A stretch of 64,000 nucleotides of DNA, taken from positions 682,001 through 746,000 of the forward strand of contig LATX02000035.1 in assembly GCA_001466705.2 (NCBI GenBank), in the 5' to 3' direction. This DNA is from Moniliophthora roreri. Lineage: Eukaryota; Basidiomycota; Agaricomycetes; Agaricales; Marasmiaceae. Positions 35,170-48,101 of the stretch are shown here, piece after piece. Every line of letters begins with the position of its first letter. The stretch's first letter is position 1. The translations under genes were made by a program, and so were the position numbers. The notes below the pieces were generated by a model. The model was given only the letters and a program-made list of their open reading frames with translations. It searched no databases and was not told the DNA's origin.

Positions 35170-37452
35170 CTAGGCATTATCCTGCTCCGGTGACTTACTC
35201 CCTTCAATATCCAAAACCCATTCCGCTCTCAGCCTCCCATATACCTCTCGGAACGTTTCAAGAGACCCTCTCTCGTGAATAAGCGCCAAGCAATAACCGA
35301 CCCTTTCTTCCCGCACCTCCACTCGGAACTTCGTACTCTTCACATGTCCAACACCAACATCCTTCGCTTTCGTCTCTTCCAAACGACATTTGAGTACCCC
35401 AAGCCCTACTGAATCTTCCAACATAACACGCACATCCATCGCCATCAGCAGCCGTCTACACTCATTCCTTGTCGCATACACATTATGCGTCGATGTCAAC
35501 GTGTATGACGTAGGCTTGAATCGGAATACACTAGCGAACCAGCTGGCTCGTGGATGCGAAGGAGACAGCGGGGAGTCTGTATACGCGAAAGGAGATGTAG
35601 CCGACGTATCTGATGCAGGAGAGAAATCGCAATGCTTCTTCAGCTTCGAGCGTTTTCTCTGAGGCGGAATGAGAATCTGGACATGCCTCCGACCTGCTTT
35701 GACATCACGTTGGGCTTTGCGTATGGAGGACTTCCTTGAGGGAGCGGGTAGGTCTAGGTCGAGTTTGACGTCAAAGTCAACCACGAGGAAACTTCCGTCA
35801 TAGTTCTCCTTGTCGTCGATGTTGGTGATGTCGAGTGTAGGAAGCTCGGGACGCTCCCTTCGGCGGATGCTGAGCGGTCGTGTAGAGAGTTCGCTGGAGG
35901 TCGCCTTGATGGTGAGCGGATGAGAGGAAGTAGACTTTGTGGCTGCTGGTGCTGATACCGATGCTTCTACTGGTACGCGCATCGCGTTGGTACTGATAAT
36001 CTCGTTGATCAAGGCCATATTAGGGGACATGATACCTTCCATGTTGCTGTCGTCGACATTCGCAGTATCTGCCAAGATAGGCTGGCGATGTGAAAGTGTA
36101 AAATCGCTCGACGAGGCAGATGACAACGGCTTGCCACGAGATGCTCGACGAGGTGTGGGTGGATCGTCTCGAGGGGGGAATGATGATGGTGATGGTCGTA
36201 ACTCGGACTTGGGTACTGATTGGGCCAAGATCGTCTCCGCTAGAACCTTTGCAGCTCGTGTTTTCCTTCGGTGTAGCCGCTCATTCCGTGCCATTTCCTT
36301 GCGCTGATCGTACTCCTCCAAACGCTTTCTGCGGTACTCGCAAAGTAAATGGTAGATTCCTTTCTCCCAATTTTGTTCCTGACTAGTGAGGCGAGCGATG
36401 ATAAAGTCTTCGGAGGCGTCCTTCCAAAGTGTTCGTAGGTTATTGAGAACCTCTGGGTCGATGTTATCGGCAGATTGCAACGGACGACCAATGGATTCAA
36501 GATTAGGTAGAGATTGCTTCAAGATTTTGGGTTTCTGGGAAGTGAAAAATGGATGGGCCTGTATCTGGGTCATTGTTATACGCCTTTTGACATCTTTCGT
36601 GAGCATCCTTCGGAGGAGGTCTTGGGCGAGTGGAGGTATGTCTCGGGGCATTTCGAACGTTCCTTTTCCAACCTTCTTCAGCAAGACACTACAGTCTTCA
36701 TCATCAAAAGGAAGACGTCCAACCAAAAGGGCGTGCAAGATGATACCACAAGACCATATGTCAGCTTTGATACCGTCGTAAGCGCCGCCAGAAATAACTT
36801 CTGGAGCGGCATAGTGAGGGCTTCCGCAAGATGTACGAAGCATAGAGTCGCATTGGAAGATAGCCATGCCAAAATCAGCAATTTTAACATTGAATTCGGC
36901 ATCAAGGAGAATATTTTCGGGCTTGAGGTCGCGATGAGCGATGTTAAAACGGTGGCAGTAGTCAACGGCCTGGATAATTTGCTGGAAATACGTCAAGGCT
37001 TCGGATGCCGGCAGTCTTCCTTTCTCGCAAAGATAATCGAAGAGCTCGCCGCCTTGGACGTATTCGAGGATGAGATAGATTTCGTCGGGAAGATCCCAGA
37101 CATCGTAGAGTCGCATAACGTTAGGATGCTCGATGAGTTTCATGACAATGATCTCTCGTTGTAAGGATAGCTCTTTGTATTCTGCTTCTTCGGCGGCCTG
37201 GCTCAGAGATTCGGAGCGAGAGAATAGGAAACTCTTGGAGACAATTTTGATTGCAGCCATCTGACCGGTTTTGGCGTTCCTCGCGAGTTTTACTCTTCCT
37301 ATTAGGCGTAATATACTTAACTTCTGAGAGAAATCAGAGACAATAAACCCACCTGATGCACCCTTTCCGATAGTTCTACCCATCTTCCACGCACCAATTT
37401 GTTTAGGATCATCTTTCTTTCCAGGAATACGAGGAGGCTCATCGAAGTGCAT
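35170..37452 (-). CDS. Gin4/Hsl1/Nim1-type Ser/Thr protein kinase
   Basis: A CAMK-group kinase of the Nim1 family, which couples morphogenesis and septin organisation to Wee1/mitotic entry. The start MHFDEPPRIPGKKDDPKQIG is followed by the glycine loop IGKGASG-RVKLARN; the loop is interrupted by a 54-nt in-frame intron (37352-37299). Then AAIKIVSK (catalytic Lys), HRDLKPENILLD, DFGMA and CGSPHYAAPEV, with all catalytic residues present. The kinase domain spans about residues 20-285, followed by LWKDASEDFIIARL (a UBA-like segment), a long Ser/Pro-rich linker, and a C-terminal KA1-like module (about the last 120 residues: WFASVFRFKPTSYTL, ECRRLLMAMDVRVML, FREVYGRLRAEWVLDIEG). About 742 residues after splicing. 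It is head-to-head with LIG4. Confidence 0.9.
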   Translation of the reverse strand: MHFDEPPRIPGKKDDPKQIGAWKMGRTIGKGASGGFIVSDFSQKLSILRLIGRVKLARNAKTGQMAAIKIVSKSFLFSRSESLSQAAEEAEYKELSLQREIIVMKLIEHPNVMRLYDVWDLPDEIYLILEYVQGGELFDYLCEKGRLPASEALTYFQQIIQAVDYCHRFNIAHRDLKPENILLDAEFNVKIADFGMAIFQCDSMLRTSCGSPHYAAPEVISGGAYDGIKADIWSCGIILHALLVGRLPFDDEDCSVLLKKVGKGTFEMPRDIPPLAQDLLRRMLTKDVKRRITMTQIQAHPFFTSQKPKILKQSLPNLESIGRPLQSADNIDPEVLNNLRTLWKDASEDFIIARLTSQEQNWEKGIYHLLCEYRRKRLEEYDQRKEMARNERLHRRKTRAAKVLAETILAQSVPKSELRPSPSSFPPRDDPPTPRRASRGKPLSSASSSDFTLSHRQPILADTANVDDSNMEGIMSPNMALINEIISTNAMRVPVEASVSAPAATKSTSSHPLTIKATSSELSTRPLSIRRRERPELPTLDITNIDDKENYDGSFLVVDFDVKLDLDLPAPSRKSSIRKAQRDVKAGRRHVQILIPPQRKRSKLKKHCDFSPASDTSATSPFAYTDSPLSPSHPRASWFASVFRFKPTSYTLTSTHNVYATRNECRRLLMAMDVRVMLEDSVGLGVLKCRLEETKAKDVGVGHVKSTKFRVEVREERVGYCLALIHERGSLETFREVYGRLRAEWVLDIEGSKSPEQDNA

Positions 37453-37712
37453 GGAATAAGACAGAGAGTTTGAGAGTTAGATTAAATATTTAGAATGTCG
37501 AATAGCGTGTTGACGGTGAGTGTAGGAGAATGAGATACAGTGGCTACCAGATGGGAGGTTGGCCCTAACCGGCGACTCAAACTTGTCCGGTTTTTCCGGC
37601 CGTGCCAAATACTTCAAAATAACGCGTAAGGTGACAGTCATGGGACTGTCCAATCGGTGCCGCTGGCGAGCGCTTAACTCACTTTACTCTTGACCACGAC
37701 GACTACTTCTTG
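37453..37712. promoter_or_regulatory. Bidirectional promoter kinase / LIG4
   Basis: 260 bases separate the divergent starts of the Nim1-type kinase and DNA ligase IV, so transcription of both must begin here. No clear TATA box was seen. Confidence 0.55.
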
Positions 37713-40700
37713 ATGATGCAACCTACTCCTGCTCCTACTAGTCCACCGAGGTCACCGCCCCCCGCCGAATATGAACATGAACAGAACTACCCTATTCCTC
37801 CACAGAACATGGGGAGTGCCCCGTTCAGTGTACTAGTCGGTCTATTTGAGAAGTTGCAAAACGAACGAAGACAAGAGCGGCGGAAAAAGCTGATTAGTGC
37901 ATGGTTCGATGTACAGGTCATTTAAGATGCTCATTTTGAACTTCCTGACTGTGTATACTTGCAGCATTGGAGAGAAGAAGTTGGGAATGACTTGTACCCT
38001 GTCTTGCGCCTGATTCTACCTCAGGCACGTATCACAAAAGTTTGAGCTGAAATTGGTGACGACTGATTGCCCGCACAGAAAGACCGAGAGAGGGCCGTAT
38101 ACGGACTGAAAGAGAAGAATCTGGCGAAGACTTACATCAAGCTTATTCCGTTGCAGCGGCAAGACCCCGATGCTCAACGACTCATGAACTGGAAGAAACC
38201 TGATGAGCGCAATGTATGGCCGAGTTTCCTATTTTGGGGACAGATAGAACTCACCAACAGCGCAGAAAGCTTCAGGAGATTTCCCCACCGTGTTGTATGA
38301 AGTTGTAAGCAAACGCTCCTCGGTCATCGAAGGAAGCCTTTCTATCGAGGACCTAAACGAAATATTGGATGAGCTATCAAAGAGCATGGGCAAGCAGTGC
38401 GTAATTACTGTTCTTCCTTTAACCTTGACTTATACTGAAGGCAATAGAGATGTGCAGTCCAAGATCCTGCAACGGGTGTACAATCGCACAACACCCGAAG
38501 AACAACGATGGATCGTTCGCATCATTCTGAAAGGTCAATGATCGGGAGTCTGTCAGTTGGTATACTGACTCTTACCTATAGACATGGTGATATCCGTCAA
38601 AGAAACCACCGTATTTTCGGTTTTCCATCCTGATGCGATGGACCTCTACAACACCTGCTCGGACCTGAAAAAGGTTGCCTGGACATTGTGGAATACGTCG
38701 AACAAATTGCACGAAGATGTGAGTCCTATCAATTGAGATGTCTCATTCCGTCTCACAAATTCTTCAGCAAAAAAATGTCAGCTTGTTCCAGGCTTTTGCC
38801 CCCATGCTCTGTAAACGTCCAACTCGAACGATAGAGCAGACGGTGAATGAAATGGGCGGATCGGAGTTCATTATTGAGGAAAAGCTGGACGGTGAACGAA
38901 TGCAACTCCACAAACGAGGCAACGAATACTTTTACTGTTCGAGGTGACTAAGCCCTCCCCGTCTTCATCATTCACATGCTCATCCCAGTCAAACAGGAAA
39001 GGCAAAGACTACACATACTTGTATGGAAAGCATGTTGGCGTTGGGAGCCTAACGCCATATATACACAAAGCTTTTCATCCAGGCGTTGAGAAGTGAGTTT
39101 CAGAAACACGGGTACAGTCTCCGAGGCTAAACCGCCACAGTATCATTCTTGATGGCGAAATGCTGGTTTGGGATCCCGTGTCCGAGCGGAATCTTCCTTT
39201 TGGTACATTGAAAACGGCTGCACTTGGTAATTCTTTTTCTATTGCTTCCTGGCTGTAGTCTAAGTTCTTTGTTTTAGACAAGTCTAAAAAGGAACTCAAC
39301 CCCCGCCCATGCTGTATGTCATCTTCTGTCACTGTCATCGTCTAGCGTCGGCTAAAGTACTCACTAGTCAAGATCTTCGATTTATTGTATCTCAATAACA
39401 AGTCACTCCTGGATAGGACGACGTCTTCTCGAAAGAAGAATCTCCGAAATTGCTTGACTGAAGTCAAGGGACGCGTAGAATTTGTCGAAGACTTTAAAGG
39501 GAAGACTGCTAAAGATGTTCGAGAAAAGATGGAAGAGATCATGAACAACAGGGGAGAAGGCCTTGTTGTCAAACATCCAAGGTCCAAATATGTTCTCAAC
39601 GGTAGGAATATGGATTGGATCAAAGTCAGTCTGACTTCCGTTTAACCGCACTATTCCTTCGGCTGAATGAGAACTGATGACAGGTGAAGCCCGAGTATAT
39701 GGTGAGTGCACGAGATGAGTTGCGGGAAGATGTTACTTGATGCCATTTGGTGTGACCCTGCAGGACAATATGGGTGAGACGGTTGATGTATTAGTTGTTG
39801 GTGTGTGATTTCATGGGTCCTTTGCTCCAGTCTTATGACTCAATATTCTCCTTGGTGATTCTTAGCTGGCAATTATGGTACTGGTTCCCGCGGAGGTGGT
39901 GTCTCGACTCTCATCTGTGCGGTTGTCGATGATCGGGGTGCCAACAAAGAATCCGCTGATACTGAGGACAAGAAGTTTGTTATCACCTGGATGTAGCTTG
40001 TGGCACCGCACTGATTGTAATACTCTGATGCAGGTACAGCACTTTTGTCCGTATTGGCTCTGGGTTATCGTATTCAGACTATGCATGGGTCAGGGACAAA
40101 CCCTGGAAGGTGAGAGATCCGAAGAACCCTCCTGAATGGTTGCAGGTGTCGAAGAAAGGTCAAGAAGATAAAGGAGATGTTTATCTTGAGCCGAGCGAGT
40201 ATGTATGATTTAATTGGTTTAGTAAAGCTTCTGACGGGTATCACTTGCAAGTTCATTCATCTTGAAAGTCAAGGCAGCTGAAATAGTACCATCCGGTAAT
40301 GAGTTTTCACCTTGTCTGCCAGCTCAAAATCTGACGAAGCGCAATAGAGCAGTACCACATGGGTTACACTATGCGTTTCCCGAGGGCGCTAGCCATCCGT
40401 GGTGACATGGACGTCGAGAATTGTATGAGAGCAACTGGTAAGCACCAAACAATTCTCCATCCCGGCGTGTATAATGACCACTCGGAGCAGAGGTTGAGGA
40501 CAGTCTCAAATCTGAGAGAAAGAGAAAAATGGAGAATAACGCTGAGTATGCTGGACGAATTATATGCACGGTTCAAATTTCTAACAAGCACTTAGGGTAA
40601 CGAAGAAGAGAAAAATCACTGCCAAGAAGGTGATAACGTCTCCGATGCTACCTCCTTTTTCGGGTCCTTAACTGTTCATTCGTGGTGCATCAGGCCATGA

Positions 40701-42391
40701 TACTCCCCTCTTATCAAGGTCCGAGCGCCAAAGATTTCCAGAGGAGATCGAACATTTTTGAAGGACTGAAATTCGGTGGGACTCGGATGTTACTCCACCG
40801 GTCTATAATCTCACGAGACTATTCCTCAGTTGTGATCCCGGACCCCAAGTCAAGAACCGGGAACGAGGACAAAGCGAACTTGGTAAAGATGTACGTTAAT
40901 GATTTTGGAGTTTTGACACCATTTTTCAATGTTTGTCTTAGAATTTGCGAAAACGGGGGAAGCTGCGCACAAATCGCCACGAACCAGCCGGATCTTTTTG
41001 TTGTTTATGGTGGTTCCATGACCCGTAAGTCTTCGGCCTTGGGTTTCCTGCGCTCATTTTCATTCAGCGGTTCATGGATAAACCGTCTAGCTTACAATGT
41101 AAAGTTAATCATCGACAAGGGTATCCATGATATCATCAAGCCCGAGTGGGTAAGGGATTCCGATGCGCTGAAGGGAAGAGCACCATTGAGTAAGAGGTAT
41201 GTTTAGCCCCTCAAGGAGCGGAGCTGCTGGGACCTGATCTTTTTATAGATACTTCTTCCACGCAACCGCTTCGCGCGAAGACACGGATGAATATCAAAGA
41301 GAGGAAGACGAAGAACAACCCAGTATCGCGGACGAAGAGACTTCACACCCAGTTGACTTAACCGAGGGCGAGGACTCCAAGATGTCCGACAATAAACCGG
41401 ATTTGCGAACTCGCGATCAGGGCCGGGCATCCGAAATAGCGCCGTCCAATGGCACGAAGCTGGACCCGCGACTCGCAGCTTGGTTGAAGCCTGAGGACGA
41501 TAGCCACGACGCTACAGAAAAATCAAGCGCCGGCGCAGCTGATGCCTCGGAAACTGAATCCGAATACGATTCTGATAATGCTGACGTTACTGAAGATGCG
41601 GAGCAAGTGAAGGAAGAGGACCTTGATGATTGGTTTTCAACTAGGGCAGACGATCTAAACGAAACTGCTCCCGCTTCGTCTTTGAAGGAAGGTGACAGTC
41701 AGGTCAAGGTCCGTGTTGACAAAATTGACATTTTGATTGGTCTCATGGTTCGGGCAGGGACCCATAAAGATGGGCGAAGATGACTCAGTGATGGAATATG
41801 ACCAGAACCTAATCTTCAAGCACCTGTCAGTGCCCCTTCCCTTGGCTCGTTTTACTCCACTAAAAAGTTGCCCTTTTGCTCTAGATGCTTCTACCTGGAT
41901 TCTCCGGCAAGTGCGCATCAACATGGCATGAGCATAAAGACCAGATCGCCAGAGGAGATCAATCAAAGGTAAGTGATATTTTTGTAACAACGTTCCATGT
42001 TGAGATGATCGTTGGTGTATACCTGTATTGACTGCATCTTGTGATTAGCTTCAACAACCTGAGAATGTTGATAATTGAAAATGGGGGCCGTGTAGTAGAC
42101 TTGGATGAACCCAAGCTCACTCATGTTGTGCTTGACAAACGCGATACAGGCCGCCGAACCGAATTGTTGAAGAGAACCTCCAAGTATGTTTTTTTTTGGC
42201 TTCAACCAACAATTTGAGATTGCCAGTGGATTAACGAAATGGAGTAGACCCAAGCGCCGGCACCTGATTATCTCCGAATATATTCAAGCTTGTATTGATG
42301 AGGGAACCTTGTTGAATGAAGACGGCAAGTGCGGTGTTTTCTTCCGCTGCTGACACGACTGATATTCACCCACGCAGAATTTGCGCCATGA
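37713..42391 (+). CDS. LIG4: DNA ligase IV
   Basis: ATP-dependent ligase of non-homologous end joining. The N-terminus MMQPTPAPTSPPRSPPPAEY leads to a DNA-binding domain (FSVLVGLFEKLQNERRQERR, ILQRVYNRTTPEEQRWIVRI). The active-site motif is EEKLDGERMQLHK with the adenylated lysine, followed by ILDGEMLVWDPV, GEGLVVKHPRSKYVLNGRN and DWIKVKPEYM, which are the nucleotidyltransferase motifs. The OB fold follows (DVLVVAGNYGTGSRGGGVST). Two BRCT-like regions lie in the C-terminal third: IFEGLKF...ENGGSCAQIATNQPDL with HDIIKPEWVRDS, and FYLDS...NLRMLIIENGGRVVDLDEP with LIISEYIQACIDEGTLLNED. An acidic linker lies between them. More than a dozen introns are needed; no break in the frame was found. About 950 residues. 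Confidence 0.93.
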
Positions 42392-42752
42392 AATTGTCGG
42401 ACGGAGGGAGAGTCATGTAAAATATAAAAAGCACTGTAGTACTATTCATGTAATACCATTTGGGGTGTCGTCGGTTAGCGTTGAGCCGGTCATGGCGGGT
42501 GGCGGAGTTTCTTAAGTTCTGATGTAATTGGCATCACGACTACACTGGTCCAATTTGCATTTTCTCTTGTCTGGCATTTTGTCGCTCCTCCAGGCCATCT
42601 CTTCCCACCCAGTGCCCTGCCACCTTTCCTCGTCCTCCTCATCCTCCCTTCCTCAGAACCATATTTTTTTCTATTTTCTCCTCCTTTTTTTTCCCCTTTT
42701 ATTTGCCCATTCCCGTTCACCCTTGCTACTCAACCATCACCGCAACACGCAC
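42392..42752 (+). promoter_or_regulatory. Forkhead-gene promoter with long CT-rich tract
   Basis: From about 42585 to 42722 the plus strand is almost wholly pyrimidine (C and T blocks), directly before the ATG at 42753. Such tracts typically mark transcription starts of strongly expressed filamentous-fungal genes. Confidence 0.5.
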
Positions 42753-45565
42753 ATGGCGGCCTCTGACGCATCCCCGATATCTCAGCTCCTCAACTCCTTA
42801 GGACTTACTCGCGAGGACCTTCACAGGCGCAGCGACGAGATGAGACAGTTTTTGACCGCGGACTCTAGTACTTCACGCGTCTTTTCTCGTGACAGAGCCA
42901 GCAGCACCAGCTCGAGGACCAATCTGCATTCAGGATCAAGATCTAATAGTACTATAACAACTTCGGCGCGATCATTGTCCAGAGCAAGCTCGATATCTTT
43001 TAGAGAAGACGCGTCGCCGTCACCCAGTCCTGTCAAGGCAGAGCCTGTCGAGACTGGTCTTCCTCCTCGCCAGATGGATACTATGGAGGCTGTATTAGAG
43101 CGGCAGAGGCGGGCAAGGAGGGAGAAGAGACAAAGGAAAGGAAAGGAACGAGAGTTGGCTACCAGGGCGTCCCAATCCTCCCCGACCCCAGCCGGCGCGT
43201 CAGGACGTGGCAGCGGCACAGAACCCTCCTTCATAAAACGCGAAGACCGATCCGATGACGCGAGTGTAGAACAGGCCTCCAGCGTGGCGGAATCTGAGGT
43301 GAGTCGACGTGTCAATATCTGTGGAGTACAAGTAGTCACGAATCCGAAACAGCCTCCACCTCTCACACCTTCCCAAGCTAAATACTATAGAGAACATACC
43401 GTAAATCAAGGACCTACGGTACGTCTCCTATGCTCCGCTAATGTGGCGAATGCCAATGATTTTTTTCAAGGCAAGTGCAAAGGTCGAATCGCCTGCTGTG
43501 AGGACAACTCCGCCTTCACAGGCGACCAAGCAATATTATCCTTATCACCAATATTTAGCTCAATCTCAGCTTCTTCCTCCTTTACAAAATCCACGTGCGG
43601 GCCCATCCGATTCTCCGCTTCCTGTCACACCCCAGAATAAGCGTATCCTGCCTTCAAGTCGGTCAAATACCAGATCACCTCTCCCCCCATCATCACCTCC
43701 TGTGGCTACTCCACAATCGTCGCCAACACGTGTCGTAAATCTCGTCTCTTCCCCTGGGCCTATGGGACCAGAGCCAGATGAAGAATCTTACAACAGGTTG
43801 CCTTACAAGCTTCCTGCAGGCCCATATTCTCCCAATAAACCGGACCTTTCTTATGCTGCCTTACTCGGGCAAGCTATACTCTCTTCCGCTGAACATCGTC
43901 TGACGCTTCAGGAAATATATGATTGGATTACGATTGTCTATCCGTTCTTCAAGCGCGGGGAAACCACCTGGATGAATAGCATCCGGCACGTCCTTAGCAC
44001 GACCGCTTGCTTTCGCAAGGTCACACGCGACCGGGCACTCGGTCGGACACAGTGGGCGATTTGGGACGAGGACTTAGAATGCTTCAAAAATGGCGGTTTC
44101 CGCAAACAATTTTGCAAGGACATGAACGGGGGCAAGTCGCCTTCAGAGGTCATGCAGTCCACTAGGGGTGGCAAACGGGCTAGAAAGGTGGAGGATGGCG
44201 AAGGTAGTGTGGGGCCAAAAACCAAGCGAGCCAAGAAGGATAAAGGCCCGCAACGCACAATTCTGCCTGCAGCTACACCACCGATTTTCCCTACGGTCAA
44301 ACCTGCGCCTCAAACGCAATCGTACTACGAAACGTGCGCCGTTCAATCACAGAAACCCTCGAATGATCTTTTCGTTCCGTCCACACGGTCTCAATCTGGC
44401 ACCCAACCACTAACTGTCAAGCCATCTGTCACTACTTCTAGCGTGGACTCTCAGCCTGATGGCGATGATGGCGTCCCGGACTCGGATAACTTCCATGCGC
44501 CTCCACCTTCATCCTCCTCTACCTGCTCGATGCCGGAACTTACACCCAATTGCAGTTCCTCGAGCCCACCGCCGACTACCAGCGATCTGGAATTAGACGC
44601 GCCTATAATTATTCGAGATGGCTATAGCCGGGATCGATCCCCAATTGGATCGTCCGTTGGTATATCAGGTATTGAGTCCAGCAGTGATGATGATGCTGAT
44701 AGCGAAAATGATTCAACAAACGGGACCAAACTAACGCCAGTACAGTTTTGGGGCTCGTCGCCAAGGAGAAAAGATGCTGCCAAGTCCACTGCTAGACTGA
44801 AGCGCAACAGTCTGGATCCAGCTCGTGACCCTTCCGATTTGGATCAAGATCAACCACTACTCAATGCTGTGAAGCGTAAAAATGCAAAGCAGAAGAGGAC
44901 CAAGTTGGCTGTAAGCGAACGCTGCGCACAACCGAATTTCCGCTCAGTTTTGTTTATCTTTTCAGGAACCTTTTTCAATCGCGGATTCATCGATCGGTAG
45001 AACATCCACGTCAACGAAAAAGGCTCGGACCGCCGGTTCAAAGGCCAAACCTACGAAATCACCAACGTTGAAGACCCCTCCACCAGTAGCCGACCTTCTT
45101 TCCACACCACCTCGCAATACGAGCAGCGTCGAAAAATTGCAGCTCTCCCCATTGCATACCCCGCTGTCGCATAAAGGATTACATATGAGTCCTTCAGCTA
45201 GTCTCGCGCATTACAAGACGAATTTGGATCCACCTCCAGTAACCCCGTACAACGCGCCAGATGACGATGACCTTTTTGCTGCTTTCCTTCATACCCCTCT
45301 TCGTGGGCCGGTTACCCCAAAGAGATTTGATTTGGAGGAGTCGCCATATCGACCGCCCCTCGGAATATCACCTTTCCGCATGCCATCCCGTGATGACCAT
45401 GATCCTCGATCCTTACTGGACGAAGAATTAAATCGCCTTGGTGCCGGACAGAGCGAGAGTCCACCTGTTAGTGGGCTATTTGGTAAACGGAGGGAACTGT
45501 TGTATGAAAGTCCTAATGCGTTGGATTCCAGTCCTGGCAAGTGGGGTCCGTGGTCGAGGTGGTAG
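42753..45565 (+). CDS. Forkhead-domain transcription factor
   Basis: Nuclear DNA-binding protein of about 890 residues in three exons. The forkhead domain lies at about residues 335-430: KPDLSYAALLGQAILSSAEH, RLTLQEIYDWITIVYPFFKR, then TTWMNSIRHVLSTTACFRKV (the recognition helix) and GRTQWAIWDEDLECF. Exon 1 (to 43418) is Ser/Arg-rich with a basic cluster (RQRRARREKRQRKGKE). After the forkhead domain come basic segments (GGKRARKVEDG, KTKRAKKDKG), a Ser/Pro/Asp-rich region, and a last exon rich in SP/TP sites, which could be CDK targets as in the Fkh2/Sep1 mitotic regulators. There is no FHA domain in what I can read, so it is closer to the Sep1/Hcm1-type than to Fkh1/2, but the assignment is an inference. 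Confidence 0.88.
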
Positions 45566-45992
45566 TCACTTGGACGATGGTGATGACGACGACAATGATT
45601 TACTTGCGTTGAGTTTTGTCGCACTACACTTTTTGTTTTCGGATTGGTGGATCAATCTATCATGAACGATCCTGGACTATCAAGTATCAATCAAGTATGT
45701 ATGTATCAATCTTTCTCTCCAACAGTTTATCTTGTATGTATTGCTTTCCTTTCTCCGTTACTTCATAATCTCTTTCCTCATGTTGTGTTATCAACTACTC
45801 TTTCTCCATCCCCAATGCTTTGTGCATTTGTAGTTTTAGTATAATTCGTTGGTCATTAGGTGCTATGATAGCTCGTAGGTAGGAAGAATATAAACGAACT
45901 TCAAAGGGATTACGATATCTGATAGTGTCGATCGACTGCGAAAGATAAATTGATGTGGGCGCGCAACAGCTTCATCTTTCCTTGCCTTAATC
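45566..45992. other. Intergenic: forkhead 3' end and ADE16/17 promoter
   Basis: About 430 AT-rich bases. No gene, repeat or recognisable element was seen apart from a pyrimidine-rich leader before the ATG at 45993. Confidence 0.4.
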
Positions 45993-48101
45993 ATGTCTCA
46001 ACCGATTGGCAAGTTATTAAAGGTTCTGATAAGCCGAGCTACCTATTAATTGTCTGCAGCATTGTTATCTGTCTACGACAAGACAAATCTCCTCGATCTC
46101 GCAAAAGGACTTGATGAAGCGGGTGTTCGTCTACTTGGTTCTGGAGGAACTGCAAAAAAGATTCGGGAGGCGGGAATACCTGTCGAGTGCGTGTTTCGGG
46201 GACTCTTGGTCTCTTTCTGGACTGACTGGGTCGTTTAAGCGACGTTTCTGATATCACCAAAGCTCCCGAAATGTTGGGGGGTCGAGTGAAAACCTTACAC
46301 CCTGCGGTCCATGGAGGTATTCTGTCCCGTAACATCTCCTCGGACCAGGAGGACCTCAAAACACAAGGCATTTCACCTATTTCAATCGTTGTTTGCAATC
46401 TATACCCCTTCGAGGCCACTATCTCTAAACCGAACTGTACACTTCCAGACGCGGTAGAAGAGATCGATATTGGAGGCGTTACCCTCCTGCGCGCTGCTGC
46501 GAAGAATCATGAGCGCGTTTCCGTGATCTCCGATCCAGCCGACTACACCGAATTCCTGGAGGCCTGGAAGAGTGGGAACGGGGATGTCGGTCAGGCTTTG
46601 AGGAGCAAGTTAGCCTTGAAGGCATTTGAGATGACAGCGAAATACGACGATGCTATCAGTGGCTACTTCCGTGAGCAATACGCATCCGGAGATCTGCCTG
46701 CAGAGAAACTTGCTGGCCCCGTTCAGAGAGTCCCGTTGAGGTATGGGGCGAATCCACATCAGAAGCCAGCCCAAGCATTCGTCACAGAGGGTGGTCTACC
46801 TTTCAAAAGTGCGTCATTGGGATAAATGTTTAGGTCCCTGACTGACAGCCATTGCCAGCTCTCTGTGGATCTCCCGGATACATCAACCTGTTAGATGCCC
46901 TTAACTCTTACGCTTTGGTCAAGGAGCTCCGAGAAGCCCTCAATCTCCCTGCTGCTGCTTCCTTCAAGCATGTATCACCCGCTGGTGCCGCCGTCGGAAT
47001 TGAGCTAGATGAGACGGAAAAGAAAGTCTATGGTGTTGATGATCTCAAAGAGCCGCTCACAACCCTCGCATGCGCGTATGCCCGAGCCAGAGGCAAGTAC
47101 GACCTTTGAGCGAGATGCCTTTGCTCACCCCTCTCTAGGTGCGGACCGGATGTCCTCCTTTGGCGACTTTATCGCCCTTTCCGACCCATGCGATCTCGCA
47201 ACTGCTCGTATCATTTCCCGGGAAGTTTCTGACGGTATCATTGCTCCAGGATATTCTCCGGATGCATTCGATGTCTTATCTAAAAAGAAGGGCGGAAAGT
47301 ACTGTGTTCTTCAGGTAAGCGTTTTCCTTCGTGTCTACATTTCTTTTGACTTGATTATTCAACTCTATCGAGATCGACCCTTCGTACGAGCCACCTGAGA
47401 TCGAGACGAAGCAAGTCTATGGTATTTATCTCCAGCAAAGGCGTAATAACGCGAAAATCGATGCAAAACTTTTTGAGAACATTGTGTCTCAACAGAAAGA
47501 TGTAAGTGCCATCGACATAGAACTCGATCTTCACTGACTGGACCCCTAGCTTCCATCCTCTGCTTTAACCGATCTCATTCTTGCCACTCTCGCACTCAAA
47601 TACACCCAATCCAATAGTGTTGCCTATGCCCTCCATGGTGCTATCATTGGCCTTGGAGCTGGTCAACAGTCGCGTATCCACTGCACTCGACTTGCTGGAA
47701 GCAAAGCAGACATCTGGTGGCTCCGGCACCACCCCCGCGTGCTTGCGCTTCCTTTCAAGAAGGGGGTCAAACGAGCGGAGAAGGCTAATGCGATTGATCT
47801 CTTCGTCGGTGGCGAGCCGCTGGAAGGCGGTGAGAAGGAGCAGTGGGAGAGTTTATTTGAGGGAAAGATTGAGCCTTTGAGCGACGCTGAGAGGAAGGAA
47901 TGGGCTGGAAAATTGGAAAACGTTGCTTGTTCCAGTGACGCATTCTTCCCCTTCCCGGACAATGTCCACCGCGCCAGGAAAAGTGGGGTCAAGTATCTCG
48001 CTGCCCCTAGTGGAAGTGTGATGGACGCGGAATGCATTAAAGCTGCGGACGAACATGGAATTGTATTTGCGCACACATCGTTGCGACTCTTCCATCATTG
48101 A
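45993..48101 (+). CDS. ADE16/ADE17: Bifunctional AICAR transformylase / IMP cyclohydrolase
   Basis: Catalyses the last two steps of de novo purine synthesis, AICAR to FAICAR (10-formyl-THF) and FAICAR to IMP, in the cytosol. MSQPI and an intron precede [20 protein letters not shown] and [19 protein letters not shown]; the IMP cyclohydrolase half continues with [20 protein letters not shown] and [20 protein letters not shown]. The transformylase half contains [54 protein letters not shown] (the Lys-His pair), [14 protein letters not shown] and [20 protein letters not shown], with [15 protein letters not shown] and [11 protein letters not shown] near the end. Five short introns. About 600 residues, complete. 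Confidence 0.95.
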
